Origin: Paenibacillus sp. PK3_47
Lineage (GTDB): Bacteria > Bacillota > Bacilli > Paenibacillales > Paenibacillaceae
Length of the DNA stretch: 64,000 nt
Assembly: GCF_023520895.1 (NCBI RefSeq)
Contig: NZ_CP026029.1
Location: 3,596,001 to 3,660,000 of the forward strand
Reading direction: 5' to 3'
Below the pieces are notes generated by a model. The model had not been told where the DNA came from. It saw only the letters and a list, made by a program, of their open reading frames with translations, and did not search any database. Both the position numbers and the translations under genes were made by a program. Shown here piece after piece: positions 1 to 12,932 of the stretch. Each line of letters begins with the position of its first letter. Within the stretch, counting starts at the first letter, position 1.

Positions 1-117
1 CATGATTTGCCCGGGGGCAGCAGATTATTCCCGGGGCTGCTATGGTAGAAGAGCGTAATGAATACAAACGGATGATCGCAAGGTTATTTTAAAATTCGCA
101 GAAAGCGGGCGCTATTT

Positions 118-639
118 ATGAGTCATACTACCTTTAATGAAATATTCGCAATTATGGAGGCTTCTTTTCCGGTCAGTGAAATCAGAACCTTTCAAGAGCA
201 GAAGGCGCTGCTGGAGAATCCGGATTACCGGCTTTATACGGAGTGTGACCCTAAGGGGAAGCTGATGGGGTTCCTGGCTGCCTGGGAGTTTGCGGAGTTC
301 CGGTTTGTTGAACACATTGCGGTGAATCCGGAAACAAGGGGAGGCGGTATCGGTAAAAAGCTGATGAGTGAATATATCGCTGCGTCAGACAAGCCAGTTC
401 TGCTGGAGGTCGAGCCGCCGGCAGGTGAACTGGAGCAGCGGAGGATCGGCTTTTATAACCGGCTGGGCTTTCAGCTTAACAATTTTGATTATGTTCAACC
501 CCCGCTTCGTCCAGGCCAGGCTGACCTGCCGCTGTGCATCATGACCTATCCGCAGCTGCTCAGTTTAGAGGAGTTCAACCGGTTCAGAAAGCTTTTGTAC
601 ACAAAAGTATATAAGGTACCCGCAGACTACCCGCATTAA
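118..639 (+). CDS. GNAT family N-acetyltransferase
   Basis: A 173-residue protein of typical single-domain GNAT length. The acetyl-CoA binding motif A is visible around residues 62-80 (EHIAVNPETRGGGIGKK), with the R-G-G-G-I-G pyrophosphate loop, followed by the usual FYNRLGF motif B near residue 113. The family moves an acetyl group from acetyl-CoA to an amine; the substrate cannot be read from the sequence. No strong ribosome site precedes the ATG at 118, so the ATG at 154 is an alternative. The gene stands alone and is followed by a terminator hairpin. Confidence 0.85.
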   Translation: MSHTTFNEIFAIMEASFPVSEIRTFQEQKALLENPDYRLYTECDPKGKLMGFLAAWEFAEFRFVEHIAVNPETRGGGIGKKLMSEYIAASDKPVLLEVEPPAGELEQRRIGFYNRLGFQLNNFDYVQPPLRPGQADLPLCIMTYPQLLSLEEFNRFRKLLYTKVYKVPADYPH

Positions 640-656
640 AGCTACCCTGACATTCC

Positions 657-691
657 GCCCGTGCTCTCTTACTGAGATACGCGGGCTTTTT
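657..691 (+). terminator. Rho-independent terminator after the acetyltransferase
   Basis: A 7-bp stem GCCCGTG/CGCGGGC with one G-T pair is followed directly by five T residues, 18 bases after the acetyltransferase stop codon. Confidence 0.75.
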
Positions 692-794
692 GAATTACTT
701 CTTTACAATCACGATACAAGTTGGAAACAAGTTATTGGTTTAATAAATGTACAGCAAGCAGCACAACAAATGAACTACAAGGAGACGAGATTCC

Positions 795-1511
795 ATGAAA
801 AGTAAAAAGATGATCATAGGAGCAATGGTGTTCGGGATGGCAGTTACAGGGTCGGCGGGGGTATATGCAGGAACCAATATGCAAAAGATCAGTGCGTATC
901 TGAACCACAGCATCGGCTTTAAAATAAATGGAGCAGCATATACGCCAGTGGATAACAACGGTAAGACGCTTGCGCCAATCACTTATAATGATACAACGTA
1001 TCTTCCGGTCCGGGCTATGGCGGATGCGCTGAAAATACCGGTTACCTTTGATGCCGCAGCCAATCAGGTGGTGCTTGGAATATCAGCAGGAACAACGGCA
1101 CCGGATGCTGGTTCAGCGATAACCCTGGCAGCTGTAAGCTACAGTGCAGCACAGAAAGAGCAGATTACCAAAGCGTTTGCCAACTATCAGGGCTTTGAAA
1201 CAGCTTATGCGCCTGCACAAATGATTAAGGGCGATGCCTTTAAAAATGTTGCCGGCGGAGATGACGGCGTGAGCTTTGTGTTCAATCATATGCACGTAAG
1301 TATATCGCCAAGGGACTATTCCTACTTGTATGATGGAACTACAGTGAAGCTTTCGAATGGAGTAAGTGCCAAATGGTATACCCCTTCGGATATCCCGATG
1401 CTGACCTTCCAGCTGGATGACCGCTATGTGACCATCAGCTCGCCGGATCAGTCGCTCGGTAAAGCGAAGCTGGAGAAGGTAGCTGTAGGTGTTGCGAAAT
1501 TAAGCAAGTAA
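795..1511 (+). CDS. secreted stalk-domain (copper amine oxidase N-like) protein
   Basis: A 238-residue protein with a Sec signal peptide in residues 1-25 (KSKKM, then a hydrophobic stretch ending at VYAG). Residues 40-95 carry the stalk/copper amine oxidase N-terminal fold signature: APITYNDTTYLPVRAMADAL, then VTFDAAANQVVLG. This repeat is common in exported Paenibacillus proteins and is thought to act as a wall- or matrix-associated module; it is not itself an enzyme. Residues 110-238 are of unknown function. The start is supported by AAGGAGACGAG about 8 bases upstream. The gene is monocistronic, with a strong terminator downstream. A second protein of the same type lies at 13217-14185. Confidence 0.85.
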   Translation: MKSKKMIIGAMVFGMAVTGSAGVYAGTNMQKISAYLNHSIGFKINGAAYTPVDNNGKTLAPITYNDTTYLPVRAMADALKIPVTFDAAANQVVLGISAGTTAPDAGSAITLAAVSYSAAQKEQITKAFANYQGFETAYAPAQMIKGDAFKNVAGGDDGVSFVFNHMHVSISPRDYSYLYDGTTVKLSNGVSAKWYTPSDIPMLTFQLDDRYVTISSPDQSLGKAKLEKVAVGVAKLSK

Positions 1512-1540
1512 ACCTGAATGCCTGATGCCGTAAAAAAATA

Positions 1541-1584
1541 AAAGCAGCAGCCCGCACTGTGACACAGAAGGGCTGCTGCTTTTT
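1541..1584 (+). terminator. strong Rho-independent terminator
   Basis: A 13-bp perfect stem (AAAGCAGCAGCCC with GGGCTGCTGCTTT) around a 16-base loop, running into T residues. It ends the stalk-protein transcript and faces the convergent DUF4023 gene. Confidence 0.9.
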
Positions 1585-1627
1585 AATGGTGTGAATGTTT
1601 CACGTGGTAAATCATTAGCGGCAGCTC

Positions 1628-1753
1628 TTATTTGTTGGTGCTGTGCTGCTTATTCGCTAATCTGGCCTGCGGCGAACCGTGGCCCCGGCGTTTGTTCTTT
1701 TCTGCCTTGCGCTGATTCTCCTGAAACTTCGCTACAAATTGATGAGTGTCCAT
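1628..1753 (-). CDS. DUF4023 family small protein
   Basis: A 41-residue, very basic and Gln/Asn-rich protein. It begins MDTHQFVAKFQENQRKAEKN and ends with the pattern ARLANKQHSTNK. The length, the N-terminal MD.HxFVxK and the C-terminal LxNKQHSTNK match the DUF4023 family as I remember it from Bacillus and Paenibacillus. The function is unknown; the composition recalls small spore-associated proteins, but that is inference. A perfect AGGAGG lies 9 bases upstream of this ATG. A longer reading frame continues upstream to 1840 but lacks a ribosome site, so the shorter form is preferred. Confidence 0.8.
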   Translation of the reverse strand: MDTHQFVAKFQENQRKAEKNKRRGHGSPQARLANKQHSTNK

Positions 1754-1951
1754 TCGCGTTGGCCTCCTAAAGAGTGGTGAGCATATCCTGGTCAGAACTG
1801 CATTAATTTGCCCGTTTAGGACCCTGATGATGCATAACAAAATAGCGAGAGGGATTCCGCGGCTGTTTCAGTTCAGTCACGGATGACTTCGGCAATCGGC
1901 AAGTGAAAGAATAGGTCTCTACTCCAGATGAAATAATAAAACAAAAAAAGC

Positions 1952-1980
1952 TTGCATAGTTTTCTTATACATGGTATATT
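1952..1980 (+). promoter_or_regulatory. rRNA operon promoter P1
   Basis: TTGCAT at 1952-1957 and TATATT at 1975-1980 are separated by exactly 17 bases. This is a sigma-A type promoter about 250 bp upstream of the 16S gene. Confidence 0.8.
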
Positions 1981-2037
1981 CTAATTCCGGCCGAGAAACA
2001 TCAACGCCGAGCTCGAAAGAAAGTCGAAAAAAAGAGC

Positions 2038-2066
2038 TTGCGTTGATCGGTTGGATGTGATATAGT
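2038..2066 (+). promoter_or_regulatory. rRNA operon promoter P2
   Basis: TTGCGT at 2038-2043 and TATAGT at 2061-2066 are separated by 17 bases. Two tandem promoters 86 bp apart are the usual arrangement for Firmicute rrn operons. Confidence 0.8.
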
Positions 2067-2119
2067 ATAAGAGTTGCTGCTGACGAGGTAATCGACAGTG
2101 ACGACGAGCTTGATCTTTG

Positions 2120-2139
2120 AAAACTGAACAACGAGTGAG
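2120..2139 (+). other. 16S rRNA processing stem, 5' arm
   Basis: These 20 bases pair with 3851-3870 downstream of the 16S gene at 19 of 20 positions. The stem would loop out the whole 16S and form the double-stranded RNase III-type cleavage site in the primary transcript. Confidence 0.75.
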
Positions 2140-2228
2140 TATCTGGAAATCACTTCGGTGAGATCCAAAAATGAGAATGCAAATTCTCGTCAGATGTTTC
2201 AAAATGAGCGAATCGCTCTTTTCAATAC

Positions 2229-7081
<4,853 letters not shown>

Positions 7082-7207
7082 AAAAATAATTCGCAAATTC
7101 GTTTCGGATTCAGTTTTCAGGCGATCAAGCCTGTACGCAACGAAATTCATTCACACAACTGTGATGAACGTAATTTCTAGCGCCAGCGTTTGTTTCACAA
7201 ACGCATG

Positions 7208-7324
7208 TTTGGTGGCGATAGCGGAGGGGTTCCACGCGTACCCATCCCGAACACGACCGTTAAGCCCTCCAGCGCCGATGGTACTTGGACCGAAGGGTCC
7301 TGGGAGAGTAGGACGCCGCCAAGC
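7208..7324 (+). rRNA. rrf: 5S ribosomal RNA
   Basis: 117 bases starting TTTGGTGGCGATAGC and ending GGACGCCGCCAAGC, with the CCGAACACGA and CGCCGATGGTA conserved blocks. The ends pair through TTGGTGGCG/CGCCGCCAA. It completes the 16S-23S-5S operon. Confidence 0.97.
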
Positions 7325-7386
7325 GCAGTTTTCTACAAACTTAGTATTTTTTTTTGCCCTTATTAGTTGAATAGGTGTATGAGAAC

Positions 7387-7463
7387 GGGCCTTTAGCTCA
7401 GCTGGTTAGAGCGCACCTCTGATAAGGGTGAGGTCAGTGGTTCGAGTCCACTAAGGCCCACCA
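7387..7463 (+). tRNA. tRNA-Ile(GAT)
   Basis: 77 bases with acceptor GGGCCTT/AAGGCCC, anticodon loop CTGATAA (GAT) and encoded CCA. First tRNA of the cluster behind the 5S gene. Confidence 0.97.
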
Positions 7464-7466
7464 TTT

Positions 7467-7542
7467 TCCCTGATAGCTCAGTTGGTAGAGCACTCGACTG
7501 TTAATCGAGTTGTCACAGGTTCGAGTCCTGTTCGGGGAGCCA
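7467..7542 (+). tRNA. tRNA-Asn(GTT)
   Basis: 76 bases, anticodon loop CTGTTAA (GTT), encoded CCA. Only 3 bases separate it from tRNA-Ile. Confidence 0.97.
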
Positions 7543-7545
7543 TCT

Positions 7546-7635
7546 GGAGAGGTGTCCGAGTTTGGCCGAAGGAGCACGATTGGAAATCGTGTAGGCGCCA
7601 CAAGCGTCTCGAGGGTTCGAATCCCTCTCTCTCCG
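7546..7635 (+). tRNA. tRNA-Ser(GGA)
   Basis: 90 bases with a long class II variable arm, acceptor GGAGAGG, anticodon loop TTGGAAA (GGA). CCA is not encoded. Confidence 0.95.
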
Positions 7636-7727
7636 TTGTAATACCTTCCCTGTATAGGGATGAGAACCCTCAGTGGTTCGTTGGAGCATAAACTTCGTTG
7701 CAATACCTTTGAGAAGTACATAAGCGT

Positions 7728-7799
7728 GGCCCGTTGGTCAAGGGGTTAAGACACCTCCCTTTCACGGAGGTAACAGGGGTTCGAATCCCCTACGGGTCA
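7728..7799 (+). tRNA. tRNA-Glu(TTC)
   Basis: 72 bases with acceptor GGCCCGT/ACGGGTC, anticodon loop CTTTCAC (TTC), no encoded CCA. It follows an unusually long 92-base spacer. Confidence 0.96.
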
Positions 7800-7805
7800 T
7801 ATCAT

Positions 7806-7881
7806 GGAGGCTTAGCTCAGCTGGGAGAGCATCTGCCTTACAAGCAGAGGGTCGGGGGTTCGATCCCCTCAGCCTCCACCA
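7806..7881 (+). tRNA. tRNA-Val(TAC)
   Basis: 76 bases, acceptor GGAGGCT/AGCCTCC, anticodon loop CTTACAA (TAC), encoded CCA. Confidence 0.97.
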
Positions 7882-7913
7882 TTTATTTTTAACTGAATAG
7901 AGCTTTATACTGA

Positions 7914-7987
<74 letters not shown>

Positions 7988-8002
7988 TTAACCTTTTATC
8001 TT

Positions 8003-8080
8003 GGAACCGTGGTGTAGTTGGCCTAACATGCCTGCCTGTCACGCAGGAGATCGCGGGTTCGAATCCCGTCGGTTCCGCCA
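8003..8080 (+). tRNA. tRNA-Asp(GTC)
   Basis: 78 bases, acceptor GGAACCG/CGGTTCC, anticodon loop CTGTCAC (GTC), encoded CCA. Confidence 0.97.
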
Positions 8081-8100
8081 TTACTTCTGCTAATTATTGT

Positions 8101-8175
8101 TGGGGATTAGCCAAGCGGTAAGGCAACGGACTTTGACTCCGTCATGCATAGGTTCAAATCCTATATCCCCAGCCA
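8101..8175 (+). tRNA. tRNA-Gln(TTG)
   Basis: 75 bases, acceptor TGGGGAT/ATCCCCA, anticodon loop CTTTGAC (TTG), encoded CCA. Confidence 0.97.
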
Positions 8176-8184
8176 TTTTTGTGA

Positions 8185-8260
8185 GAGCCATTAGCTCAGT
8201 TGGTAGAGCACCTGACTTTTAATCAGGGTGTCGAAGGTTCGAGTCCTTCATGGCTCACCA
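8185..8260 (+). tRNA. tRNA-Lys(TTT)
   Basis: 76 bases, acceptor GAGCCAT/ATGGCTC, anticodon loop CTTTTAA (TTT), encoded CCA. Confidence 0.97.
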
Positions 8261-8278
8261 TTTATTTCTCTAAAGTGT

Positions 8279-8362
8279 GCGCGTGTGGCGGAATGGCAGA
8301 CGCACCAGACTTAGGATCTGGCGTTTCACGACGTGGGGGTTCAAGTCCCTTCACGCGCACCA
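8279..8362 (+). tRNA. tRNA-Leu(TAG)
   Basis: 84 bases with a class II variable arm, acceptor GCGCGTG/CACGCGC, anticodon TAG, encoded CCA. Confidence 0.96.
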
Positions 8363-8369
8363 TGTTTTT

Positions 8370-8444
8370 GCGGACGTGGCTCAGCGGTAGAGCATCGCCT
8401 TGCCAAGGCGAGGGTCGCGGGTTCGATTCCCGTCGTCCGCTCCA
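8370..8444 (+). tRNA. tRNA-Gly(GCC)
   Basis: 75 bases, acceptor GCGGACG/CGTCCGC, anticodon GCC, encoded CCA. Confidence 0.97.
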
Positions 8445-8454
8445 TATAAATTAT

Positions 8455-8531
8455 GCGCCCTTAGCTCAGCTGGATAGAGCGTTTGACTACGAATCAAAAG
8501 GTCAGGAGTTCGAATCTCTTAGGGCGCGCCA
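8455..8531 (+). tRNA. tRNA-Arg(ACG)
   Basis: 77 bases, acceptor GCGCCCT/AGGGCGC, anticodon ACG (A34 is normally edited to inosine), encoded CCA. Confidence 0.97.
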
Positions 8532-8566
8532 TTTATATTTTTTTGCAATAATGAATTTCTTTTTTA

Positions 8567-8640
8567 CGGGATGTAGCTCAGCTTGGTAGAGCACCTGGTT
8601 TGGGACCAGGGGGTCGCATGTTCAAATCGTGTCATCCCGA
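8567..8640 (+). tRNA. tRNA-Pro(TGG)
   Basis: 74 bases, acceptor CGGGATG/CATCCCG, anticodon loop TTTGGGA (TGG), no encoded CCA. Confidence 0.95.
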
Positions 8641-8652
8641 TTTTGTATTTTT

Positions 8653-8723
8653 GCGGGTGTAGTTCAATGGTAGAACTTCAGCCTTCCAAGCTGATAGCGT
8701 GGGTTCGATTCCCATCACCCGCT
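8653..8723 (+). tRNA. tRNA-Gly(TCC)
   Basis: 71 bases, acceptor GCGGGTG/CACCCGC, anticodon loop CTTCCAA (TCC), no encoded CCA. Last tRNA of the cluster. Confidence 0.95.
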
Positions 8724-8754
8724 TACTGATTTACCTAGCTTCAAAGCATTACAC

Positions 8755-8784
8755 AGCGCTGCGGATATCCGCAGTGCTTTTTTT
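8755..8784 (+). terminator. terminator of the rRNA-tRNA operon
   Basis: An inverted repeat AGCGCTGCGGATATCCGCAG with a partner ending GTGCT is followed by seven T residues, 32 bases past the last tRNA. Confidence 0.85.
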
Positions 8785-8901
8785 GTGCTGCAAAGTCCGA
8801 ATCCTGTGCCAGAGCAGTGTATCTGGTAAGGAGCCTGCATAAAGACTGACAAAGTAGCTCGCATCTTCAAAATTAACAATGTGATTCAATCCACGCCCGG
8901 T

Positions 8902-9232
8902 CGCGCACCAGAACCTATTAATGACTTGGAAAGCTAGGGCTAACGGACCCTGGTTCCGTTAATTTGCGCTAGAGGTGTGTTTTGGAATCCTAACGGACCC
9001 TGGATCCGTTATTTCATTCGAAAGGGCATAATTTACACATCATTTAGCCGAATAAAGGAACAACGGTCCGTTAGGCATGGAAACGGGCGATATTAGGCAA
9101 ATAACGGACTCAGTGTCCGTTAGCGTGCGAAAGAGGACGAGGCATATAAACGGATGCAATGTCTGAAGACATAGAAACACAGCAAAGAAACCAAAGACCA
9201 TTAAAAGAGCTGGGTTTCTGGGCACTCTGAGA
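8902..9232 (+). repeat. dispersed ~330-bp intergenic repeat, copy A
   Basis: Nearly the same sequence recurs in the same orientation at 49221-49553. Shared landmarks, in order, are CGCGCACCAGAACCTATTAA, GCGCTAGAGGTGTGTTTTGG, AGGACGAGGCATATAAACGG and an AGAAACC...GGGTTTCT hairpin. It contains palindromic boxes built on TAACGGA/TCCGTTA at 8941-8961, 8991-9011, about 9062-9072 and 9102-9122. There is no coding potential. It occupies the gap between the tRNA terminator and the WYL remnant. Confidence 0.9.
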
Positions 9233-9392
9233 ATATTGCAGATATCAGATGGGAAGCCTGCTTTGGTCCGAAAAGGAATTCAGAAATTGTATTCTGCACT
9301 ACGGTTATCATGCGGAAATACTTGAACCCCTCTCGGCAAGGGGAGCACTGAAGCACCAGCTGGAGCGATGGATTGAACTTTATCAAAAGTAA
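9231..9392 (+). pseudogene. 3' remnant of a WYL-domain transcriptional regulator
   Basis: About 53 codons read open to a TAA at 9390-9392, with an internal ATG at 9249. The sequence CILHYGYHAEILEPLSARGA and the following K-x3-LERWIELYQK match the extreme C-terminus of WYL/WCX regulators, where a pattern like LSFGxxAEVLEPxxLR ends the protein. An in-frame TGA at 9228-9230 and the lack of any HTH or WYL core upstream show that only the tail survives. The upstream part is replaced by the dispersed repeat, so recombination at or insertion of the repeat probably removed the gene body. The assignment rests on remembered family patterns. Confidence 0.6.
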
Positions 9393-9409
9393 AACCATAA
9401 GAACGCAGA

Positions 9410-9437
9410 AACCCCGGACCAATGATGGTCCGGGGTT
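9410..9437 (-). terminator. terminator hairpin after catalase
   Basis: An 11-bp perfect stem AACCCCGGACC/GGTCCGGGGTT with a 6-base loop, 18 bases past the catalase stop. The T tract is weak on both strands. Confidence 0.7.
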
Positions 9438-9454
9438 ATATACTTAAATAAAAC

Positions 9455-10912
9455 TTATAATCCCTCAGGTACTGTTAATCCAAGACCTTCGGCAATGCGT
9501 GTACCGAATTCGGGATCTGCTTTGTAGAAATGGCCAATCTGGCGGAGTTTGATTTCATCGAACTCTACCGGAGCCATGGCACCGACGATATTGCGGACAA
9601 GGCGTGTACGTTCATCTTCACTCAGCAGACGATAGAGATCGCCAGGCTGTGTATAGTGGTCATTGTGATCGTAAGCAGTGCTGTCAGCATGACCGGTTAC
9701 CTGGAATGGAGCCGGTTTGTGCTCAGGGGACTCTTTGGCGCCTCCGAAGCTGTTCGGCTCATAATATACCGAGGCACCGCCGTTGTTCCCATAGGCCATG
9801 GCACCGTCACGCTGATTATTATTTACCTCGGCAACCGGCCGGTTGATCGGCAGCTGGTTGTGGTTGGCACCTACCCGGTAGCGGTGGGCATCGGCATAGG
9901 CGAACAGGCGGCCCTGCAGCATTTTATCAGGTGAAGCTTCAATTCCCGGTACGAATGATCCTGGGGAGAAGGTAGCCTGCTCCACTTCTGCAAAGTAATT
10001 CTCCGGATTACGGTCCAGCACCATACGGCCGACTTCGATCAGCGGGTAATCCTTTTGCGACCATGTCTTGGTTACATCGAACGGATCAAAGCGGTAGGTG
10101 TTGGCATCCTCCAAAGGCATGATCTGCACATACAGTCTCCACGCCGGGAAATCACCCTTATCAATCGCATTGAACAAATCTTCTGTATGATAATCCGGAT
10201 TTTCGCCGGCAATTTGCGCTGCCAGGTTCACGTCGAGATTCTTGACGCCCTGTTCTGTTTTGAAGTGGTATTTCACCCATACAGCAGCGCCTTCGGCATT
10301 TACCCATTTGAACGTATGGCTTCCGAAACCGTGCATATGACGCAGTGTGGCCGGAATGCCGCGGTCTGACATCAGAATGGTAACCTGGTGCAGGGACTCA
10401 GGAGACAAAGACCAGAAATCCCATACTGCGTTCGGATTTTTGAGATGTGTCTGCGGATGACGCTTTTGTGTATGAATAAAGTCCGGGAACTTGATCGCAT
10501 CTCTAATGAAAAAGACAGGGGTATTATTGCCGACCAGGTCGTAATTACCTTCTTCAGTGTAAAATTTCACGGCAAAACCGCGCGGATCGCGGACCGTATC
10601 CGCTGAGCCAAGCTCACCGGCTACAGTAGAGAAACGGATGAACATTGGTGTGCGTTTGCCGACTTCGGACAAGAAGGCAGCTTTAGTATATTGGGACAAA
10701 TCCTGTGTCACTTCAAAATATCCATGAGCACCTGCACCTTTGGCGTGAACAACACGCTCCGGAACACGCTCCCGGTTAAAATGTGCCAATTTCTCAAGAA
10801 GATGCACATCCTGCAGCAAAGTAGGTCCACGGGAACCTGCAGTCATTGAATTTTGATTATCGCCAACGGGTGCGCCCCAGCTTGTTGTAAGTTTGTTATT
10901 TCCTTGACTCAT
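9455..10912 (-). CDS. monofunctional haem catalase (small-subunit type)
   Basis: A 485-residue catalase that splits hydrogen peroxide to water and oxygen in the cytoplasm. The catalytic His is H56 ([12 protein letters not shown]), the distal Asn lies in [11 protein letters not shown] (N129/N130), and the haem-ligand Tyr is Y339 in [14 protein letters not shown]. Length and sequence fit the clade 3 small-subunit group that includes B. subtilis KatA. A GTG four codons upstream is possible, but GAGGTGAAGG sits at the right distance for the ATG at 10912. Two PerR-like boxes lie upstream, so peroxide-inducible control is likely. Monocistronic. Confidence 0.96.
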   Translation of the reverse strand: MSQGNNKLTTSWGAPVGDNQNSMTAGSRGPTLLQDVHLLEKLAHFNRERVPERVVHAKGAGAHGYFEVTQDLSQYTKAAFLSEVGKRTPMFIRFSTVAGELGSADTVRDPRGFAVKFYTEEGNYDLVGNNTPVFFIRDAIKFPDFIHTQKRHPQTHLKNPNAVWDFWSLSPESLHQVTILMSDRGIPATLRHMHGFGSHTFKWVNAEGAAVWVKYHFKTEQGVKNLDVNLAAQIAGENPDYHTEDLFNAIDKGDFPAWRLYVQIMPLEDANTYRFDPFDVTKTWSQKDYPLIEVGRMVLDRNPENYFAEVEQATFSPGSFVPGIEASPDKMLQGRLFAYADAHRYRVGANHNQLPINRPVAEVNNNQRDGAMAYGNNGGASVYYEPNSFGGAKESPEHKPAPFQVTGHADSTAYDHNDHYTQPGDLYRLLSEDERTRLVRNIVGAMAPVEFDEIKLRQIGHFYKADPEFGTRIAEGLGLTVPEGL

Positions 10913-10961
10913 GAATACCTTCACCTCGTAATAGGATTTGATTTTAGATTTAGTATAAGTT

Positions 10962-10976
10962 TTATATTAAACATAA
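10962..10976 (-). promoter_or_regulatory. second, weaker PerR-like box
   Basis: On the minus strand TTATGTTTAATATAA matches 11 of the 14 fixed positions of the Per box consensus TTATAATNATTATAA. It lies about 50 bases upstream of the catalase start, in an AT-rich region likely to hold the promoter. Confidence 0.4.
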
Positions 10977-10999
10977 TGATTGAAAAAAGCAATTCTTTT

Positions 11000-11014
11000 T
11001 TATAATAATTTTAA
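11000..11014 (-). promoter_or_regulatory. PerR box upstream of catalase
   Basis: TTATAATAATTTTAA differs from the PerR consensus TTATAATNATTATAA at one position only. It is about 88 bases upstream of the catalase ATG. PerR represses peroxide-stress genes in Firmicutes until its iron-bound form is oxidised. Confidence 0.65.
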
Positions 11015-11087
11015 TTAACATTATGCACCACAAATGAGAGTCATGATCGTTAGGCCTGCTTGAGCCCGAGAAAAAATTACGCAGCAG

Positions 11088-11112
11088 AAAAATCCCGCCC
11101 GCAGCTGCGGGC
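11088..11112 (-). terminator. terminator of the glucan phosphorylase gene
   Basis: On the minus strand the palindrome GCCCGCAGCTGCGGGC is followed by GGGATTTTT. It lies about 140 bases past the phosphorylase stop. The rest of 10925-11253 shows no gene. Confidence 0.65.
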
Positions 11113-11253
11113 AGGAGGAGGATCTCGCTAGAAAATGAGTACGGTAAGGCTGTCAGTGTGTTAACGGAAGGATAGCCGATATGAATACCGGGAGTGACAC
11201 CAGCCATTAATCAAATGACTGCTGCTGACATTAATGACCTGGTGCTGGCGCGA

Positions 11254-12870
11254 TCAATTTCTAATATACATCCGGTTATAGTACTCATCCAGCATCCGTT
11301 TGGTGGCAAACTCCGTGCGGGTTGTTTCGATGCTCTTATGCATCATCTGCACCCACTTGTCACGGTTGTCATAATACGCCGGGAGTACCCGGCTCATCAG
11401 TGTATCATACAGTGCGTCGCTGTCATGTTTATCGAGCAGGGAAAAATCTGCAGTCTCGAAACCGCCGCCGATCTGCCAGCCGTTCTCACCGTTAATGCAG
11501 GCTTCCGGCCACCAGCCGTCAAGGATGGAGCAGTTCAACACGCCGTTCATGGCGGCTTTCATTCCTGAGGTTCCGCTGGCTTCAAGCGGCCTGCGCGGAT
11601 TGTTGAGCCAGATGTCAGAGCCGCGGGTCAGCTGTGCGCCGATTGTCATATCGTAATTTTCCAGGAAAACAACGCTTTTCGGATACTTTTTCATCATGGC
11701 TACGAGGTTGCTGACGATTTTTTTGCCGGTATCATCCAGCGGGTGGGCTTTGCCTGAGAAAACAATCTGAATTTTACCGCTTTCCAGATAAGGCTCAATG
11801 ACTTCCGGCTGGGAGAAAATAAGGTCGCTGCGTTTATAGGGTGCAGCACGCCGCGAAAATCCGATCAGCAGATGCTCAGGATTAAGCAGAGTGCCGGAAC
11901 GTTCTTCAATAAAGGTGATCAGTTCATTCTTGATCTCCTGATGTACTGCCCACAGATCACCGCCCTGCTCAAAAGCACGGGTAATCCGTTCATCCACCCA
12001 GGTAGGCGTATGAATGGCGTTGGTGATACCGATGATCTCCGATCTGCCGGCCACTTCCTTCCACATCTTATTCGCCGTGTCTGCATGCAGCTGGGCTACA
12101 GCATTGGAGATGCGTGAGAGGCGCAGACCGGCGACGGTCATGTTGAACGGCTCACCGCCAATCCGTTCCATCTGGGCGCGGGTGAGACCATTGAATGCCC
12201 CCATATATTCCAGCCGGTCCAGCGGATGGGTCTCATTGCCTTCCTTGATCGGTGTATGTGTAGTGAACACAACCTCCTGCCGTGTAGCTTTCCAGGCTTC
12301 CTCAAAGGTGCTGCCGCCGGACATTTTTTCACGGATCAGCTCGATCGCGGCAAGTGCGGCATGGCCCTCATTGAAATGGTAGACATCAACCGGAATCTGG
12401 AGCGCACGCATAGCCTTAACGCCGCCAATGCCGAGGACAATTTCCTGGGCGATCCGCTCTTCGCCGAACCAGCCGTACAGCTGGCCTGTAATCCAGGCAT
12501 CACTGTTCTCAGGAATATCCGTATCAAGCAGATACAGCGGATTGTTGCCGAACTGCTCTGTTTTCCACACCTTGCATACGACATCGGTCTTCCGGACCCT
12601 TACAGTGACCTTGACCCCGGTGTCTTCAAGAAAATCATAGGCATAATTATGGTAAGAGTCGTAAGGATTGCCGTTGTCATCAATTTTCTGATCCGTGTAT
12701 CCTTGCTTCCATTTCAGCCCGATCGGGATGATTGGAGCGCCGATGTCCTTGGCCCCCTTGATGTAGTCACCGGCAAGAATGCCGAGACCACCGGCGTACA
12801 TTTTGAAGTCGGAATGCAGCCCGTACTCCATGCTGAAATAAGCTACTGACGGTAAGCGGTTCTGGTTCAC
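11254..12870 (-). CDS. alpha-glucan phosphorylase (short bacterial type)
   Basis: A 538-residue enzyme of the short GT35 alpha-glucan phosphorylase group (Thermotoga-like). It releases glucose-1-phosphate from glycogen or maltodextrin. N-terminal VAYFSMEYGL with MYAGGLGILAGDYIKGAKD and the PLP-binding lysine K438 in ASGTSGMKAAMNG are all present. It lacks the N-terminal extension of classical GlgP, as expected for this subfamily. Translation starts at GTG with AGGAGG 9 bases upstream. The gene is alone, not in a glg operon. A perfect CcpA operator lies about 63 bases upstream, so glucose repression is likely. Confidence 0.93.
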   Translation of the reverse strand: MNQNRLPSVAYFSMEYGLHSDFKMYAGGLGILAGDYIKGAKDIGAPIIPIGLKWKQGYTDQKIDDNGNPYDSYHNYAYDFLEDTGVKVTVRVRKTDVVCKVWKTEQFGNNPLYLLDTDIPENSDAWITGQLYGWFGEERIAQEIVLGIGGVKAMRALQIPVDVYHFNEGHAALAAIELIREKMSGGSTFEEAWKATRQEVVFTTHTPIKEGNETHPLDRLEYMGAFNGLTRAQMERIGGEPFNMTVAGLRLSRISNAVAQLHADTANKMWKEVAGRSEIIGITNAIHTPTWVDERITRAFEQGGDLWAVHQEIKNELITFIEERSGTLLNPEHLLIGFSRRAAPYKRSDLIFSQPEVIEPYLESGKIQIVFSGKAHPLDDTGKKIVSNLVAMMKKYPKSVVFLENYDMTIGAQLTRGSDIWLNNPRRPLEASGTSGMKAAMNGVLNCSILDGWWPEACINGENGWQIGGGFETADFSLLDKHDSDALYDTLMSRVLPAYYDNRDKWVQMMHKSIETTRTEFATKRMLDEYYNRMYIRN

Positions 12871-12932
12871 TTGATAAGCCTCCTAATTACATTTTGGATG
12901 GAAAATAGGAACTGCTGCCGGCTTATTCTAAG

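Noticed and set aside
1..92. Possible C-terminus of an upstream gene (a protein-like frame ending at 90-92).
   Set aside because: The frame has a TGA at 3-5, and the other two frames also close within 60 bases. Nothing identifies a gene from so little sequence.
8902..9232. Insertion sequence or MITE.
   Set aside because: No transposase, no terminal inverted repeats at the unit ends and no target-site duplication could be seen by eye.
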